A DNA stretch of 64,000 nucleotides from Verrucomicrobiia bacterium (GCA_028687435.1 JAQUAF010000001.1:62001-126000), one strand, 5' to 3'. Positions 17,383-29,750 are shown, counted from the first letter of the stretch. The notes: generated from the sequence alone by a model not told the origin. Translations and numbers: made by a program.

Positions 17383-18174
17383 TCATCTCAACCCGCTGGC
17401 GCGACGGTAACCGCGAGGATCAATCTCCACCTCCTCATATCCCACGCCCCGCACAACCTCAATGATCCGGCTTCGCATCGGTTCAGCGGATGCCTTTTCA
17501 AGGTCGTCTGGCGAAAATTCCAGGCGCGCCTTGCCGCCATGATGACGCAAACGAAAAATTCCAAACCCCATGGACCGGATCGCCTCCTCCCCTGTCTCCA
17601 CCCTGGCCAATGCTTCGCGGGTAATGCGTTCACCCACGATTCTCGTAACCAGACATGGAGAGGAAGGTTTGCCGGCGTTGGGCAATCCTGCGGCGGCTGC
17701 CAGTTCACGCACATCCTCCTTGGTGAATCCCGCCTCCTTCAATGGCGCCCGCACCTGCAACTCGGCTGCCGCCAGCGACCCGGGCCGGACATCCATCATA
17801 TCGTCGGCATTTTCCCCATACGCCAGGACAAAAATGCCTTTTTCGCGCGCCACAAACTGCATTTTCTCAAAAAAATGGCGTTTGCAGAAATAACAGCGGT
17901 TTTCCTGGTTGGCCAAAAACTCCTCATCCTCCATTTCGTCCGTTTGAACCACCTCTATCTCCACCCCCATCTTCCCCGCCAGATCGAGGGCATCCTTCAA
18001 CTCCCGCCTTGGCAAAATCGGGGAATCGCCAATCACACCGATCACTCCATCACCCAGGCGATCATGCGCCATTTTGAGCAGGAAAGAGCTGTCCACTCCT
18101 CCGGAATAAGCGACCAAAACCCGTCCATAAGAATCCAACAGGCGATGCAAAGCTTGAAGACGCGGATCGGTCAT
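17383..18174 (-). CDS. larE: LarE-family ATP-dependent sulfur transferase, three-cysteine type
   Basis: 263 residues. The PP-loop AYSGGVDSS at residues 22-30 activates the pyridinium carboxylate by adenylation. LarE inserts sulfur into the precursor of the nickel-pincer (NPN) cofactor of lactate racemase and related enzymes. This copy has a CYFC pair near residue 95 and a third cysteine in PSSPC near residue 170. LarE proteins with this CxxC plus C set are known to carry a [4Fe-4S] cluster, unlike the sacrificial single-cysteine Lactobacillus enzyme. No larA, larB or larC is visible in the window. A palindrome GATTTTTT-CC-AAAAAATC overlaps the stop codon. Confidence 0.88.
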   Translation of the reverse strand: MTDPRLQALHRLLDSYGRVLVAYSGGVDSSFLLKMAHDRLGDGVIGVIGDSPILPRRELKDALDLAGKMGVEIEVVQTDEMEDEEFLANQENRCYFCKRHFFEKMQFVAREKGIFVLAYGENADDMMDVRPGSLAAAELQVRAPLKEAGFTKEDVRELAAAAGLPNAGKPSSPCLVTRIVGERITREALARVETGEEAIRSMGFGIFRLRHHGGKARLEFSPDDLEKASAEPMRSRIIEVVRGVGYEEVEIDPRGYRRASGLR

Positions 18175-18220
18175 ACCCCCTCATCCTTGGCCGTTTAAAT
18201 CAGTTCCGCAAGCAGAAAGA

Positions 18221-18700
18221 CTATGGCGCCACGGCAATCCGGCTCTCGGTTTCCCGGTCAAACATTATGATTCCCTGTTCCTTGTAGGACTTGAGCATGA
18301 AGTGGGTCGATGTGGACTGCACCCGCTCCAGTGTCGCCAGCCTGCTTGCCACAAAAGAAGCAACCTGATGAAGCGTTTCCGCCTCCACAAAAAGCAGAAC
18401 ATCGTAACCGCCGCTCATCAAAAAGCAGGATGTCACCTCGTCAAAACCGGCCATTCTCTCGGCTGTCCGGTCAAATCCCCCCTCTCTTTCGGGAGTAATC
18501 CTCACTTCAATCACAGCCTTTACCCGATCCAAGTCCAGTTTGTCATCGTTGATCATTGCCTTGTAACCAAGAAGCACCCCCTCCTTCTCATAACGGGCAA
18601 TGCGCTTTCGCACCTCATCCTCCGGCTCGGCCAGCATCTGGCTCAGTTGTTCCGGACTCAGACGGGCATCCTTCTCAAGCAATTGCAGCAGTTTGTCCAT
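18221..18700 (-). CDS. Lrp/AsnC-family transcriptional regulator
   Basis: 159 residues. The N-terminal helix-turn-helix (LSPEQLSQMLAEPEDEVRKRIARYEKEGVLLGY) is followed by an RAM/AsnC ligand domain (VKAVIEVRITPE, VTSCFLMSGGYDVLLFVEA, THFMLKSYKEQG). Such proteins usually sense amino acids and form octamers. It sits 6 bp downstream of the FHA gene on the same strand and next to the divergent ammonium transporter block, so amino-acid or nitrogen control is a reasonable guess only. Confidence 0.88.
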   Translation of the reverse strand: MDKLLQLLEKDARLSPEQLSQMLAEPEDEVRKRIARYEKEGVLLGYKAMINDDKLDLDRVKAVIEVRITPEREGGFDRTAERMAGFDEVTSCFLMSGGYDVLLFVEAETLHQVASFVASRLATLERVQSTSTHFMLKSYKEQGIIMFDRETESRIAVAP

Positions 18701-18706
18701 ATCCGG

Positions 18707-19228
18707 TCAGGCGGTGCTGCCAATCAACTGGATGATCACAATGGCCAGCAGAATGGCTGCAATCACCCCCAAAACGATCAGGGCAACCTGCAAATAATTT
18801 TTGGATTTGCCATGTTTTTTCCGCCCAAAAGGAGATGCGCTGCGATACGAAGTCGGCGGACGCGGAATCTGGGTCTTCTGGGTGGCGCTTAAATCAACCG
18901 TCTTTTTATTGGAAGTTGGCAACGGTTTGGGAGCAGCCTTGGTTGATGACAAATACTGGACCTCCAAGTGACCAAAATGCACCGTATCGCCATGGTAAAG
19001 CCGGGTTTCCAAAATGCGCTGCCCGTTGACCCGCGTTCCATTGGTCGAATTCAGATCCTTGAGAATGTAATCCTCTCCTTTGCGAATCAACTCCGCATGA
19101 TGACTCGATACCGCCCCATCCTCCAACTGCACGACATTCCCGGGCAGACGCCCGACCGAAATACGCTCAGCGGCCAGGTCGAAGACCTTATCCTTTAAAG
19201 GTTCACTGAGAACGATCAGTTTCGGCAT
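18707..19228 (-). CDS. FHA domain membrane protein
   Basis: 173 residues. An FHA phosphothreonine-binding domain fills residues 1-95, with the canonical SVGR, SSHHAEL and LKDLNSTNGTRVNG motifs. A 50-residue basic, Pro/Ser/Thr-rich linker follows, then a single C-terminal membrane helix (VALIVLGVIAAILLAIVIIQLIG), so the FHA domain faces the cytoplasm as a tail-anchored protein. It is the first gene of a pair with the AsnC regulator and is divergent from amtB. No Ser/Thr kinase gene is visible nearby. Confidence 0.9.
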   Translation of the reverse strand: MPKLIVLSEPLKDKVFDLAAERISVGRLPGNVVQLEDGAVSSHHAELIRKGEDYILKDLNSTNGTRVNGQRILETRLYHGDTVHFGHLEVQYLSSTKAAPKPLPTSNKKTVDLSATQKTQIPRPPTSYRSASPFGRKKHGKSKNYLQVALIVLGVIAAILLAIVIIQLIGSTA

Positions 19229-19390
19229 AGTAAAATTGTGTTCAGTCTGCTCAAAAAAAGCCAGATTGCATATAATTGGACAGTTTTTTAAAAATTGGCA
19301 AGAGAAAAGTTATATTTCTTATCATCTTGATTTCCAAGGGGTTACAAGAAAAAAGGCCCGTTTATAAAATGTTTTTTCCTATTCGGAGTC

Positions 19391-19408
19391 TTGGCATTGC
19401 CGATGCTT
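19391..19408 (+). promoter_or_regulatory. Sigma-54 (RpoN) promoter of the amtB block
   Basis: TTGGCATTGCCGATGCTT has GG at 19393-19394 and GC at 19405-19406 with exactly 10 bases between, the -24/-12 geometry of RpoN promoters (consensus TGGCACN5TTGCW). It lies 64 bp before the amtB ATG. Nitrogen control by sigma-54 is well known for glnK-amtB and glnA. Confidence 0.65.
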
Positions 19409-19420
19409 TTCCTCACTCGC

Positions 19421-19436
19421 GTGACTTTTTTGTCAC
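19421..19436. repeat. GTGAC-T6-GTCAC inverted repeat in the amtB leader
   Basis: A perfect 5-bp inverted repeat with a T6 spacer, lying just after the expected sigma-54 transcription start (about 19418) and 35 bp before the amtB start. It is suitable as an operator or a short hairpin. Confidence 0.45.
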
Positions 19437-19471
19437 ATAACCGGTCAAACCAATCCCCAAAATAATCAAAA

Positions 19472-21330
<1,859 letters not shown>

Positions 21331-21411
21331 TTTCCATAACTGAAGTTTCCGCAACACCGCCTTGATTGGGCTGCTCGGAAACCGCGACAAACCCAAACAC
21401 AAACATAAAGT

Positions 21412-23257
<1,846 letters not shown>

Positions 23258-23277
23258 CAAACCGCCGGCGGTTTCCC

Positions 23278-24750
23278 GTGAAAATCTGGCACAAGATCCT
23301 GCTTGGGTTTCTTGGGGTTTTCGTCCTGATTTCGCTCAGCGGCGTGCCAACGGAAACCTATTACCAGCGGATCATCGAAGCCATCCGCCTGAGCAGCGAA
23401 CAGGACCAAATCGCCATGCAAATGGTGGACGCCACGGAAATCCACCTGTTGGAAATGGAATCCTGCCTCTGGCAATATCTGGCCTCAGGCGATCCAGCCA
23501 ACCAAAAATATTTTCAGGACCGCCGCAAGCACTGGCAGATTCTCTCGGAACAAATGGCCGACCTCCTCAAGGCCGATCCGCACATGATCCTGATCCTGAA
23601 ACGCGCCGACCGCGCGGCAACCACGTGGATTCAACAGGTGGAACCCCTCATGGGGGCTCCGCGCAACGGTCAAAAAACGGTCATCCCGCGGCTTGACGAT
23701 GTGCGCGTCCAGTATCAGCAGCTCCGGAAGGAACAATCCCGTCGTCTCACGGAAGGCTATGAGTATTCCGTCAACACCGTGGAACGCAGCAGCAACCTGA
23801 CATGGTTCTTGCGCGGCCTGGCCCTCGCTGTCGGCCTGTTCACCTGCTGGCTGGTCGTCCGCAGCGTCAAGCATCCCTTGGAACGCCTCATCTCCGCCAC
23901 CGCCCGGATTTCGGATGGACACTTCGATTCGACCGTTCCGGTTTCCAATGATGAGCTTGGCCAGCTTTCCCAGTCGTTCAACGCCATGAGCAGGACATTG
24001 AAGGAACGCACCGAAGCGCTTGAGGAACAACGGCGGCTGGCAGTGCAGGCCAATGTGCTCAAAACAGAATTCCTGGCCAACACATCCCATGAATTGCGCA
24101 CCCCGCTCAATACCATCATGGGCTACACCCAGTTGATTCTCGACAAACTCGCCCGCAATCCCGATGAGGAAAAAAACTACCTCTCCATCATCCAGCAAAG
24201 CTCGAAACATCTCCTGTCCCTGATCAATGACGTGCTGGACATCTCAAAGATTGAAACCGGCCAGATGCGGTTGGAACTCGACCCCATCCTGCTCAAGCCC
24301 CTTCTCGATCAAGTCAACGAGCATCTCCGTCTTCCCGCCTCCCAAAAATGCCTGCAGCTGACAATATTTCAAAGCGCCCCCGATCTTTGGGTTCAGGCGC
24401 ATCCGGGGCGGCTCAAGCAAGTGTTGTTCAACCTCCTCGGCAATGCCATCAAATTCACGCCTCATGGCTCCGTTCGCTTGGAAGCGCGCCCGGATGAAAC
24501 CCGCAACCGCATCTGTTTTGAAATCCGCGACACCGGCATCGGCATTCCAAAGGACAAACAACAATTGCTTTTTCAGAAATTTGTCCAGGTGGACGGTTCC
24601 CTCACGCGCCAGATTGGCGGCACCGGCCTCGGCCTGGCCCTTTCCAAGTCCCTCATCGAACTCATGGGAGGCGAAATCAGTCTGAGCAGCGAGGGCGAGG
24701 GCTGTGGTTCCAGTGTCGTATTCTCCCTGCCGAAAGGAAAGATCACATGA
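23278..24750 (+). CDS. Membrane sensor histidine kinase (CHASE3-like, HAMP)
   Basis: 490 residues from a GTG at 23278. A membrane helix (ILLGFLGVFVLISL) is followed by a mainly helical, CHASE3-like sensor to about residue 170, a second helix (WFLRGLALAVGLFTCWLVV), a HAMP domain (about 190-243), and HisKA with His271 (FLANTSHELRTPLN). The ATPase domain has the N, G1 and G2 boxes (NLLGNAIKFT, RDTGIGIP, GGTGLGLALS). The stop overlaps the start of the receiver gene (ATGA), a typical two-component pair. It follows the second P-II gene by 20 bp; a nitrogen role is possible, but the sensor is not NtrB-like. Confidence 0.92.
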   Translation: MKIWHKILLGFLGVFVLISLSGVPTETYYQRIIEAIRLSSEQDQIAMQMVDATEIHLLEMESCLWQYLASGDPANQKYFQDRRKHWQILSEQMADLLKADPHMILILKRADRAATTWIQQVEPLMGAPRNGQKTVIPRLDDVRVQYQQLRKEQSRRLTEGYEYSVNTVERSSNLTWFLRGLALAVGLFTCWLVVRSVKHPLERLISATARISDGHFDSTVPVSNDELGQLSQSFNAMSRTLKERTEALEEQRRLAVQANVLKTEFLANTSHELRTPLNTIMGYTQLILDKLARNPDEEKNYLSIIQQSSKHLLSLINDVLDISKIETGQMRLELDPILLKPLLDQVNEHLRLPASQKCLQLTIFQSAPDLWVQAHPGRLKQVLFNLLGNAIKFTPHGSVRLEARPDETRNRICFEIRDTGIGIPKDKQQLLFQKFVQVDGSLTRQIGGTGLGLALSKSLIELMGGEISLSSEGEGCGSSVVFSLPKGKIT

Positions 24751-25139
24751 TCCTCATCGTCGAAGACAACGAGGAAAACGCAGCCTTTCTCAAGATTTTC
24801 GTCGAACGCAAAGGCGGCTGGCCATGCGCCATTTGCACCCAAGGCGACCGGATTGTGGAACTGTGCCAGTCCGGCGCCGTCCGGCTGGTCATCATGGACA
24901 TTCAACTGCACAACACTTTTTTCAAGGGCAATGCGGTCAGCGGCGTGGCTCTTGCCCGGCATCTCAAAACCGATCCCTCCACTGCCGGCATCCCCATCCT
25001 GCTGGCCACCGCCCATGCCCTCAAGGATGAACAAACCCACTTCCTCGCCGAATCCCTCGCCGATGGATATATCACCAAACCCATCGAGGATCTCCATGAC
25101 CTCCTGGGTGAAATCCAGCGTCTTGTCCCCGCGCGATGA
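24747..25139 (+). CDS. Single-domain response regulator
   Basis: 130 residues, a stand-alone receiver domain: acidic pair E6/D7 in ILIVEDNEEN, phospho-acceptor Asp51 in VIMDIQL, Thr in LLATAHA, and Lys in YITKP. There is no output domain, so it likely passes the phosphate on or acts by protein contact. A short insert (HNTFFKGNAV) follows the acceptor aspartate, as in hybrid-kinase and multi-step phosphorelay receivers. It overlaps the kinase gene by 4 bp. Confidence 0.92.
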   Translation: MILIVEDNEENAAFLKIFVERKGGWPCAICTQGDRIVELCQSGAVRLVIMDIQLHNTFFKGNAVSGVALARHLKTDPSTAGIPILLATAHALKDEQTHFLAESLADGYITKPIEDLHDLLGEIQRLVPAR

Positions 25140-25745
25140 TCAATCCGAGGAGCCCACGGGAACGCACAGGGGAACCACCGTCCGCAGGCTGACCGTTACG
25201 GACGCGCCTTCACCCAGGCGCCCCGTCTTCTCCAAATGGCGGGTTGTAATGACATCTGACGACGTCAGCAAGAAATTTTGCTCGGTAATGGGGCCAAAAT
25301 AATCATCAAGCCTGTAAAACTTCCCGGTCTGCCGGCAATAAACATAAGTTTCAAACTGCCAGGGGCGGCTGTCGCTGGAACTGATGGTGCTGTAAACGAA
25401 ATACTTCGAATTGGCCGTCCATGAAAAGCGCATGACACCCCTGCCATGGGCGCCGTCGGCAGATTCATGACTCATCTTGGCCACGGGTTTCGCAGAATCA
25501 CGCTTTGAATAAATCTCTATTCTGCTTTCGTAGGCATCCGTCCCCTTCCGCCCGATATCCCTGACCCGGGCCACCAGCGCATCGTCCGGAGACGCCAACA
25601 CCCGCAACCCATCGGGAAACTGGGAGGGGCGTCCGCACTGCTCCGGAGCGCATGAAATCAAAACCAAACCGAGGGCGGACGCCAGCAAGACAGCCGCCCC
25701 CGGCAAAATCCGGTTCAAGATTTTCATGAGGTTCTGGAACATCAT
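25140..25745 (-). CDS. Putative lipoprotein of unknown function
   Basis: 201 residues. The signal sequence ILPGAAVLLASALGLVLISC ends in a lipobox-like LISC, so the mature protein should be lipid-anchored. The rest is a beta-rich domain with strands such as RFSWTANSKYFVYSTIS and FETYVYCRQTGKFYRLDDYFG, vaguely like WD or PD40 repeats; I do not recognise the family. The start at 25745 overlaps the rplT stop (ATGA), so it is translated from the ribosomal-protein transcript. A second ATG lies at 25727. The gene ends flush against the convergent receiver gene. Confidence 0.7.
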   Translation of the reverse strand: MMFQNLMKILNRILPGAAVLLASALGLVLISCAPEQCGRPSQFPDGLRVLASPDDALVARVRDIGRKGTDAYESRIEIYSKRDSAKPVAKMSHESADGAHGRGVMRFSWTANSKYFVYSTISSSDSRPWQFETYVYCRQTGKFYRLDDYFGPITEQNFLLTSSDVITTRHLEKTGRLGEGASVTVSLRTVVPLCVPVGSSD

Positions 25746-26104
25746 TTGCCGCCCAAAGCGGCTTTAGCCTGGGCCACAACCTGTTCAAAAGCCTTGGGAT
25801 CATGCTCGGCCAGATGAGCCAGCACTTTTCGATCCAGACTCACCTTGGCTTTGCGCAGCCCCTCAATCAACCGGCTGTAGGTGAGCCCAAGGGCGCGCGA
25901 ACCGATGTTGATGCGGGTCGTCCACAACATGCGAAAATTACTTCTCCGGGTTCTGCGGTCGCGATAGGCCCAATACTTGGACTTCTGCTGGGCCTGGGTT
26001 GCAAAACGAAAAAGTTTGCTGCGATTACCGCGGTATCCTTTTGAGGCTTTAAGAACCCTCTTCCGTCGTCCCCGACTGGCAGGGCCGTTTGTTGCTCTAG
26101 GCAT
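25742..26104 (-). CDS. rplT: 50S ribosomal protein L20
   Basis: 120 residues, the usual size. It starts with the RGRRKRVLKASKGYRGNRSKL segment and continues with the family signature FRMLWTTRINIGSRALGLTYSRLI; the basic N-terminal tail that penetrates 23S rRNA is intact. It belongs to the conserved thrS-infC-rpmI-rplT order on the minus strand and overlaps the following lipoprotein gene by 4 bp. In other bacteria L20 represses this operon by binding its mRNA; no such site was recognised here. Confidence 0.97.
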   Translation of the reverse strand: MPRATNGPASRGRRKRVLKASKGYRGNRSKLFRFATQAQQKSKYWAYRDRRTRRSNFRMLWTTRINIGSRALGLTYSRLIEGLRKAKVSLDRKVLAHLAEHDPKAFEQVVAQAKAALGGK

Positions 26105-26219
26105 GGTACTTTCCTTTCCTTGAGGCGGCCCGCAACAAGGCGGACTCTTGGGAGCCTCTTTGGTTGTTATGTTCCGGCATCAACGGCTGGATCAACAGCC
26201 GGCGCCCGGCTTCCGCCGG

Positions 26220-26414
26220 TCAGGCGCCAGAGGGAAGATTTTCCCTCACACGATGCACATCCGTTTTGTCCGCCACCTTCGGACGGCGAAACGCCCGTTT
26301 TTTCTTGGCCGCTTTGCTTCCGGCCAAGTGACGTCTTTTGGTGCGGTTCAAGATCACCTTGCCACGGGCGGTGATTTTAAAACGCTTTTTAACAGCTTTT
26401 CTGGTTTTTTGCAT
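26220..26414 (-). CDS. rpmI: 50S ribosomal protein L35
   Basis: 64 residues, strongly basic, with the L35 pattern MQKTRKAVKKRFKITARGKV and RRHLAGSKAAKKKR. L35 is usually 64-66 residues, so it is complete. It lies between infC and rplT, 31 bp and 115 bp away respectively. Confidence 0.95.
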   Translation of the reverse strand: MQKTRKAVKKRFKITARGKVILNRTKRRHLAGSKAAKKKRAFRRPKVADKTDVHRVRENLPSGA

Positions 26415-26445
26415 GGGCTTGCCAAATCAAATGGTTAAAGAAGGG

Positions 26446-27117
26446 TTAGCTTCTAGCGCCGGTCGCCAAAGGTTTCAAGTCAATCTTGATATTTGTGCCA
26501 AAAGAGGAACGGCCGGCGGAATCCCCTCCCGCTGCCGGCGACACCAACGAAACAGCAGCCGATCCCGGTCCGGAACCCACACCCGGTTTTGCAAACTTGG
26601 ATTTTCCCGGCACAAGGATGCTGTGCAGATTCTTGCCCAGCATGCGAGGGCTTGCGTCCGAATGACCAAACTCATTCAGATCGGCCAGCGCCCGCACCAT
26701 CAACTGTTGTCCATACTCCTGATGGGCCATTTCGCGCCCCCGAAAATTCACGGTCACCTTGACCCTCATTCCCTTCTGGAGAAACTCCGAGGCATGCCGC
26801 ACTTTGATCGCATAATCATGCTCGCTGATATTGACGTGGAACTTGAGTTCCTTCAGCTTTGAAGAGTGCGAATGTTTGACCGCTTCGCCCCTGTGTTTTT
26901 TGGCCTGCTCATAGCGATACTTTCCGAAATCCACAATGCGGCAGACCGGCGGCCTGGCGTCAGGCGACACCTCCACCAGATCAAGTCGCTTGGACATGGC
27001 CATCTTTAACGCCTCGCTTACAGGCAACACACCCAATTGGTCGCCGGTCTCCCCGATCACGCGGATTTCAGGGGAGCGGATTTGGTGATTAACACGGGTT
27101 TGGTACTTCATGCTCAT
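26446..27117 (-). CDS. infC: Translation initiation factor IF-3
   Basis: 223 residues from the ATG at 27117. The N-domain (NHQIRSPEIRVIGETGDQLGVLP, DLVEVSPDARPPVCRIVDFGKYRY) and C-domain (KELKFHVNISEHDYAIKVRHA, GMRVKVTVNFRGREM) are complete. About 45 extra residues follow the usual end: a Gly/Ser/Ala-rich linker (VGSGPGSAAVS) and a short basic tail. IF-3 often starts at AUU or AUA; here two ATGs (27117, 27111) are present, and upstream reading begins only at TTG (27180). It is the second gene of the thrS-infC-rpmI-rplT operon. Confidence 0.93.
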   Translation of the reverse strand: MSMKYQTRVNHQIRSPEIRVIGETGDQLGVLPVSEALKMAMSKRLDLVEVSPDARPPVCRIVDFGKYRYEQAKKHRGEAVKHSHSSKLKELKFHVNISEHDYAIKVRHASEFLQKGMRVKVTVNFRGREMAHQEYGQQLMVRALADLNEFGHSDASPRMLGKNLHSILVPGKSKFAKPGVGSGPGSAAVSLVSPAAGGDSAGRSSFGTNIKIDLKPLATGARS

Positions 27118-27188
27118 GCGGGATCTATCGTTCAATGGCGCGGCGTCAATCGCGCCAGGACTGTGTTTGTTTGCAGACAACGGGAAAC

Positions 27189-27207
27189 CGCATCCTTATC
27201 GGATGCG
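27189..27207 (-). promoter_or_regulatory. Hairpin in the thrS-infC spacer
   Basis: A perfect 7-bp stem CGCATCC / GGATGCG with a 5-base loop lies in the spacer between the thrS stop and infC. There is no T-run after it on the transcribed strand, so it is not a simple terminator. It may be a leader structure or processing site for infC. Confidence 0.35.
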
Positions 27208-27264
27208 CCGATCAGACAACAGGGCAGCGGAAGACCGCCAGGAGAGTGAATAGGCACTGTCATT

Positions 27265-29088
27265 TTACTGGCGAACTTTGATTTCGGCAAGCATTCGGCT
27301 CACAAGCGCTTCCACATCGACAGCCCCCTCATCCCGGCCTGCTCTTGTACGCAATGCCACTTGACGACTGGACACCTCTCGGGCGCCAATAACCAGCATG
27401 TAGGGGATTTTTTGCAGTTGAGCATTACGTATCTTGGCGCCGATCTTGTCTGATTTTTCATCGATTGTCACGCGAATTCTTTCACGAAACAACCGGTCCC
27501 GGACTTCCCTCGCCCAAGCCACATGTTCCTGTCCAATGGGCAGCACCCGAACCTGCTCCGGCGCCAGCCAGAACGGAAATGCCCCCGCGTAATGCTCGAT
27601 CAAAAAGCCAATAAACCGTTCGTGGGTGCCCAACGGCGCGCGATGAATGCACAAGGGGGTCTCCGGACGCCCCTCCCGGGTCGTATAAACCAGCCCGAAA
27701 CGTTTGGGCACCGCGAAATCCACTTGGTTGGTCGCCAGGGTGAATTCCCGCCCGATGGCGCTCCACACCTGCACATCGATCTTCGGTCCGTAGAACGCCG
27801 CCTCATTGGGGACCTCCTCGAAATCCACCCCCGATTCCTCCAGCACCTTGCGAACCCGCGCCTCGGTCTGCAGCCACAGTTCCGACTCATTTACAAATTT
27901 CTTCCCCAATTTGGAGGGATCGTGGGTGGAAAAACGCATCTTGTATTTCTGCAACCCAAACACCTTGAACTGTTTCAGATACAGATCGTTCACAGCCCGA
28001 AACTCCGCCGCAAACTGGTCCGGGCTGCAATAGATATGGGCGTCATTCATCTGCAGGGATCGGACCCGCATCAGGCCGAACAACTCTCCCGACTGTTCGT
28101 AACGATAACAAGTCCCATACTCCGCCATCCGCAACGGCAGTTCGCGGTAACTGCGCGGCACACCGCCGAAAATCTTGTGGTGATGAGGGCAATTCATCGC
28201 CTTCAAATAAATCCGGGTCACCTTGCCGTCGTCATCCTTCACCTCCATCGGCGGAAACATGGAATCCTCGTAATACGGCAGATGCCCGCTCGTCCGATAC
28301 AAACTTTCCCGGGCCACATGCGGGGTGCGCACACGCTGGTAGCCGGCGTCGAACTCCGCCTCCTTGGCCAGCCGTTCCAACTCCTCAATCAACACCGCCC
28401 CGTTCGGCATCCACAAAGGCAGCCCCGGCCCCACATCCTCGTCAAACATGAACAATTCCAATTCCTTGCCCAGCTTGCGATGGTCGCGCTTCTTCGACTC
28501 TTCCAACATCGCCAGATATTCGTCCAACTGCGTCCGGTTTTGAAAAACCGTCCCGTACACCCTCTGCAACTGGGGATTGCGTTCATCCCCTTTATAATAA
28601 GCGCTGGCCACGCTCATCAACTTGAAAGCCTTCAGTTCCCCGGTTCTCCGCACATGGGGTCCCGCGCAAAGATCCGTGAATTCCCCATTCTGGTAAATGC
28701 TGATCGTTTCCCCTTCCGGGATCCCCTGCAAAATATCCAATTTGAACTTGCTGGGCGTCTGGCGGGTTCCCAACGCGGCCAGCCGCCCCTGCTGGGCCAT
28801 GGTCATGGCTTCGGCCCGGCTCACCTCCAAGCGCTTGAACTCCTGGTTTTCCTTCACCAGCCGCTTCATCTCCTCCTCGATGCGTTCAAAATCGGCGGGA
28901 CTCAACCGGTAAGGCATGTCCAAGTCATAATAAAACCCGTTTTCCACCGCCGGACCGGCTGCGAATTGCGCATCAGGCCACAATCTGGCAATGGCGCACG
29001 CCATCAGGTGCGCGCCGGAATGACGCAAGGTATCCAGATCTTTGCCGGCCGGTTTGACCTCCGCAGCTGAAAATTCAGGCTTTTCCAT
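27265..29088 (-). CDS. thrS: Threonyl-tRNA synthetase lacking the TGS domain
   Basis: 607 residues. It begins directly with the editing domain (LRHSGAHLMACAIARLWPDAQFAAGP, then YYKGDERNPQLQRVYG), followed by the class II catalytic core (MNCPHHHKIFGG with the zinc cysteine, YRYEQSGELFGLMRVRSLQMNDAHIYC) and the anticodon-binding domain (QVRVLPIGQEHVAWA). The N-terminal ubiquitin-like TGS domain of the usual ~640-residue enzyme is absent. The ATG at 29088 shares its A with the TGA of the upstream gene (TGATG), so an N-terminal truncation is not an artefact of start choice; only a TTG one codon earlier is available. The enzyme charges tRNA-Thr. Confidence 0.95.
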   Translation of the reverse strand: MEKPEFSAAEVKPAGKDLDTLRHSGAHLMACAIARLWPDAQFAAGPAVENGFYYDLDMPYRLSPADFERIEEEMKRLVKENQEFKRLEVSRAEAMTMAQQGRLAALGTRQTPSKFKLDILQGIPEGETISIYQNGEFTDLCAGPHVRRTGELKAFKLMSVASAYYKGDERNPQLQRVYGTVFQNRTQLDEYLAMLEESKKRDHRKLGKELELFMFDEDVGPGLPLWMPNGAVLIEELERLAKEAEFDAGYQRVRTPHVARESLYRTSGHLPYYEDSMFPPMEVKDDDGKVTRIYLKAMNCPHHHKIFGGVPRSYRELPLRMAEYGTCYRYEQSGELFGLMRVRSLQMNDAHIYCSPDQFAAEFRAVNDLYLKQFKVFGLQKYKMRFSTHDPSKLGKKFVNESELWLQTEARVRKVLEESGVDFEEVPNEAAFYGPKIDVQVWSAIGREFTLATNQVDFAVPKRFGLVYTTREGRPETPLCIHRAPLGTHERFIGFLIEHYAGAFPFWLAPEQVRVLPIGQEHVAWAREVRDRLFRERIRVTIDEKSDKIGAKIRNAQLQKIPYMLVIGAREVSSRQVALRTRAGRDEGAVDVEALVSRMLAEIKVRQ

Positions 29089-29723
29089 CAATCTCCCTTT
29101 CCTCCGGCTGGCATTTTGTCGGCGCGCATCAAGTTCTTGAGCGCCCCCATGTTCCCCATGTCCAGTTTCTGGTAACCGGCAGGCACGGCGAACATCTCTT
29201 CCGGTTGCGGCCCCGGCTTGAACTCAGTCCAATCCACCTGAACCTTTCCATCCTCAGTCGCCATTCTCATCGGCAATTTATTGTCCTGCCTTACCCACAA
29301 AAGAAGGGATGCATCCTTGGCCGTCACCCGATATTTGTCGCAGGATACGGATTCAACTGTTTCAGCCCCGAGTTTTTCCCACTTCGCGTCCTTCTCGTAC
29401 AGGGTTTTTTCCGGTTGCTGTTGTCCGGACGGTTCTTCATAGGCCATCACCATGCATATCTTCTTGGCGGGCAGCAATTGATAGATTTTCTTCTCATCCT
29501 TGCGCCGGATGAAAACCATCTGTTCGCCTTGGGCGGCCATCTCCGCGCGCATCCTGTCTCCATCCATGCAGATTTTCGTCGCCATGGTCATGCCATGGGT
29601 TTTCATATTCTGAACTGCGCTGAACTGGGCTGGCATCTGGAAGGATGCCCCTCCCATCTCTTGCGCCGCAAGATGTCCCGCCAGCAAAAGTCCGAAAACA
29701 AAAGCGATCCTGTTTGCGTTCAT
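29088..29723 (-). CDS. Secreted DUF4412-like protein
   Basis: 211 residues. A signal peptide (RIAFVFGLLLAGHLAAQ) precedes a beta-rich domain with MKTHGMTMATKICMDGDRMRAEM, VFIRRKDEKKIYQLLPAKK and WVRQDNKLPMRMATEDGKVQVDWTEF. This layout matches DUF4412 / LolA-like outer-membrane lipoprotein-sorting folds, which bind hydrophobic ligands in the periplasm; the assignment is tentative. It is translationally coupled to thrS through the TGATG overlap, an unusual partner for a tRNA synthetase gene. Confidence 0.65.
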   Translation of the reverse strand: MNANRIAFVFGLLLAGHLAAQEMGGASFQMPAQFSAVQNMKTHGMTMATKICMDGDRMRAEMAAQGEQMVFIRRKDEKKIYQLLPAKKICMVMAYEEPSGQQQPEKTLYEKDAKWEKLGAETVESVSCDKYRVTAKDASLLLWVRQDNKLPMRMATEDGKVQVDWTEFKPGPQPEEMFAVPAGYQKLDMGNMGALKNLMRADKMPAGGKGD

Positions 29724-29750
29724 GGTGTTTCTCCCTGCCAGACTCGTTCT

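Noticed and set aside
17367-17384. GATTTTTT-CC-AAAAAATC palindrome at the LarE stop as terminator
   Set aside because: An all-AT stem without a following T-run on the transcribed strand is too weak to call a terminator.
27523-29070. 515-codon open frame antisense to thrS
   Set aside because: Shadow of a complete synthetase; no conserved motif.
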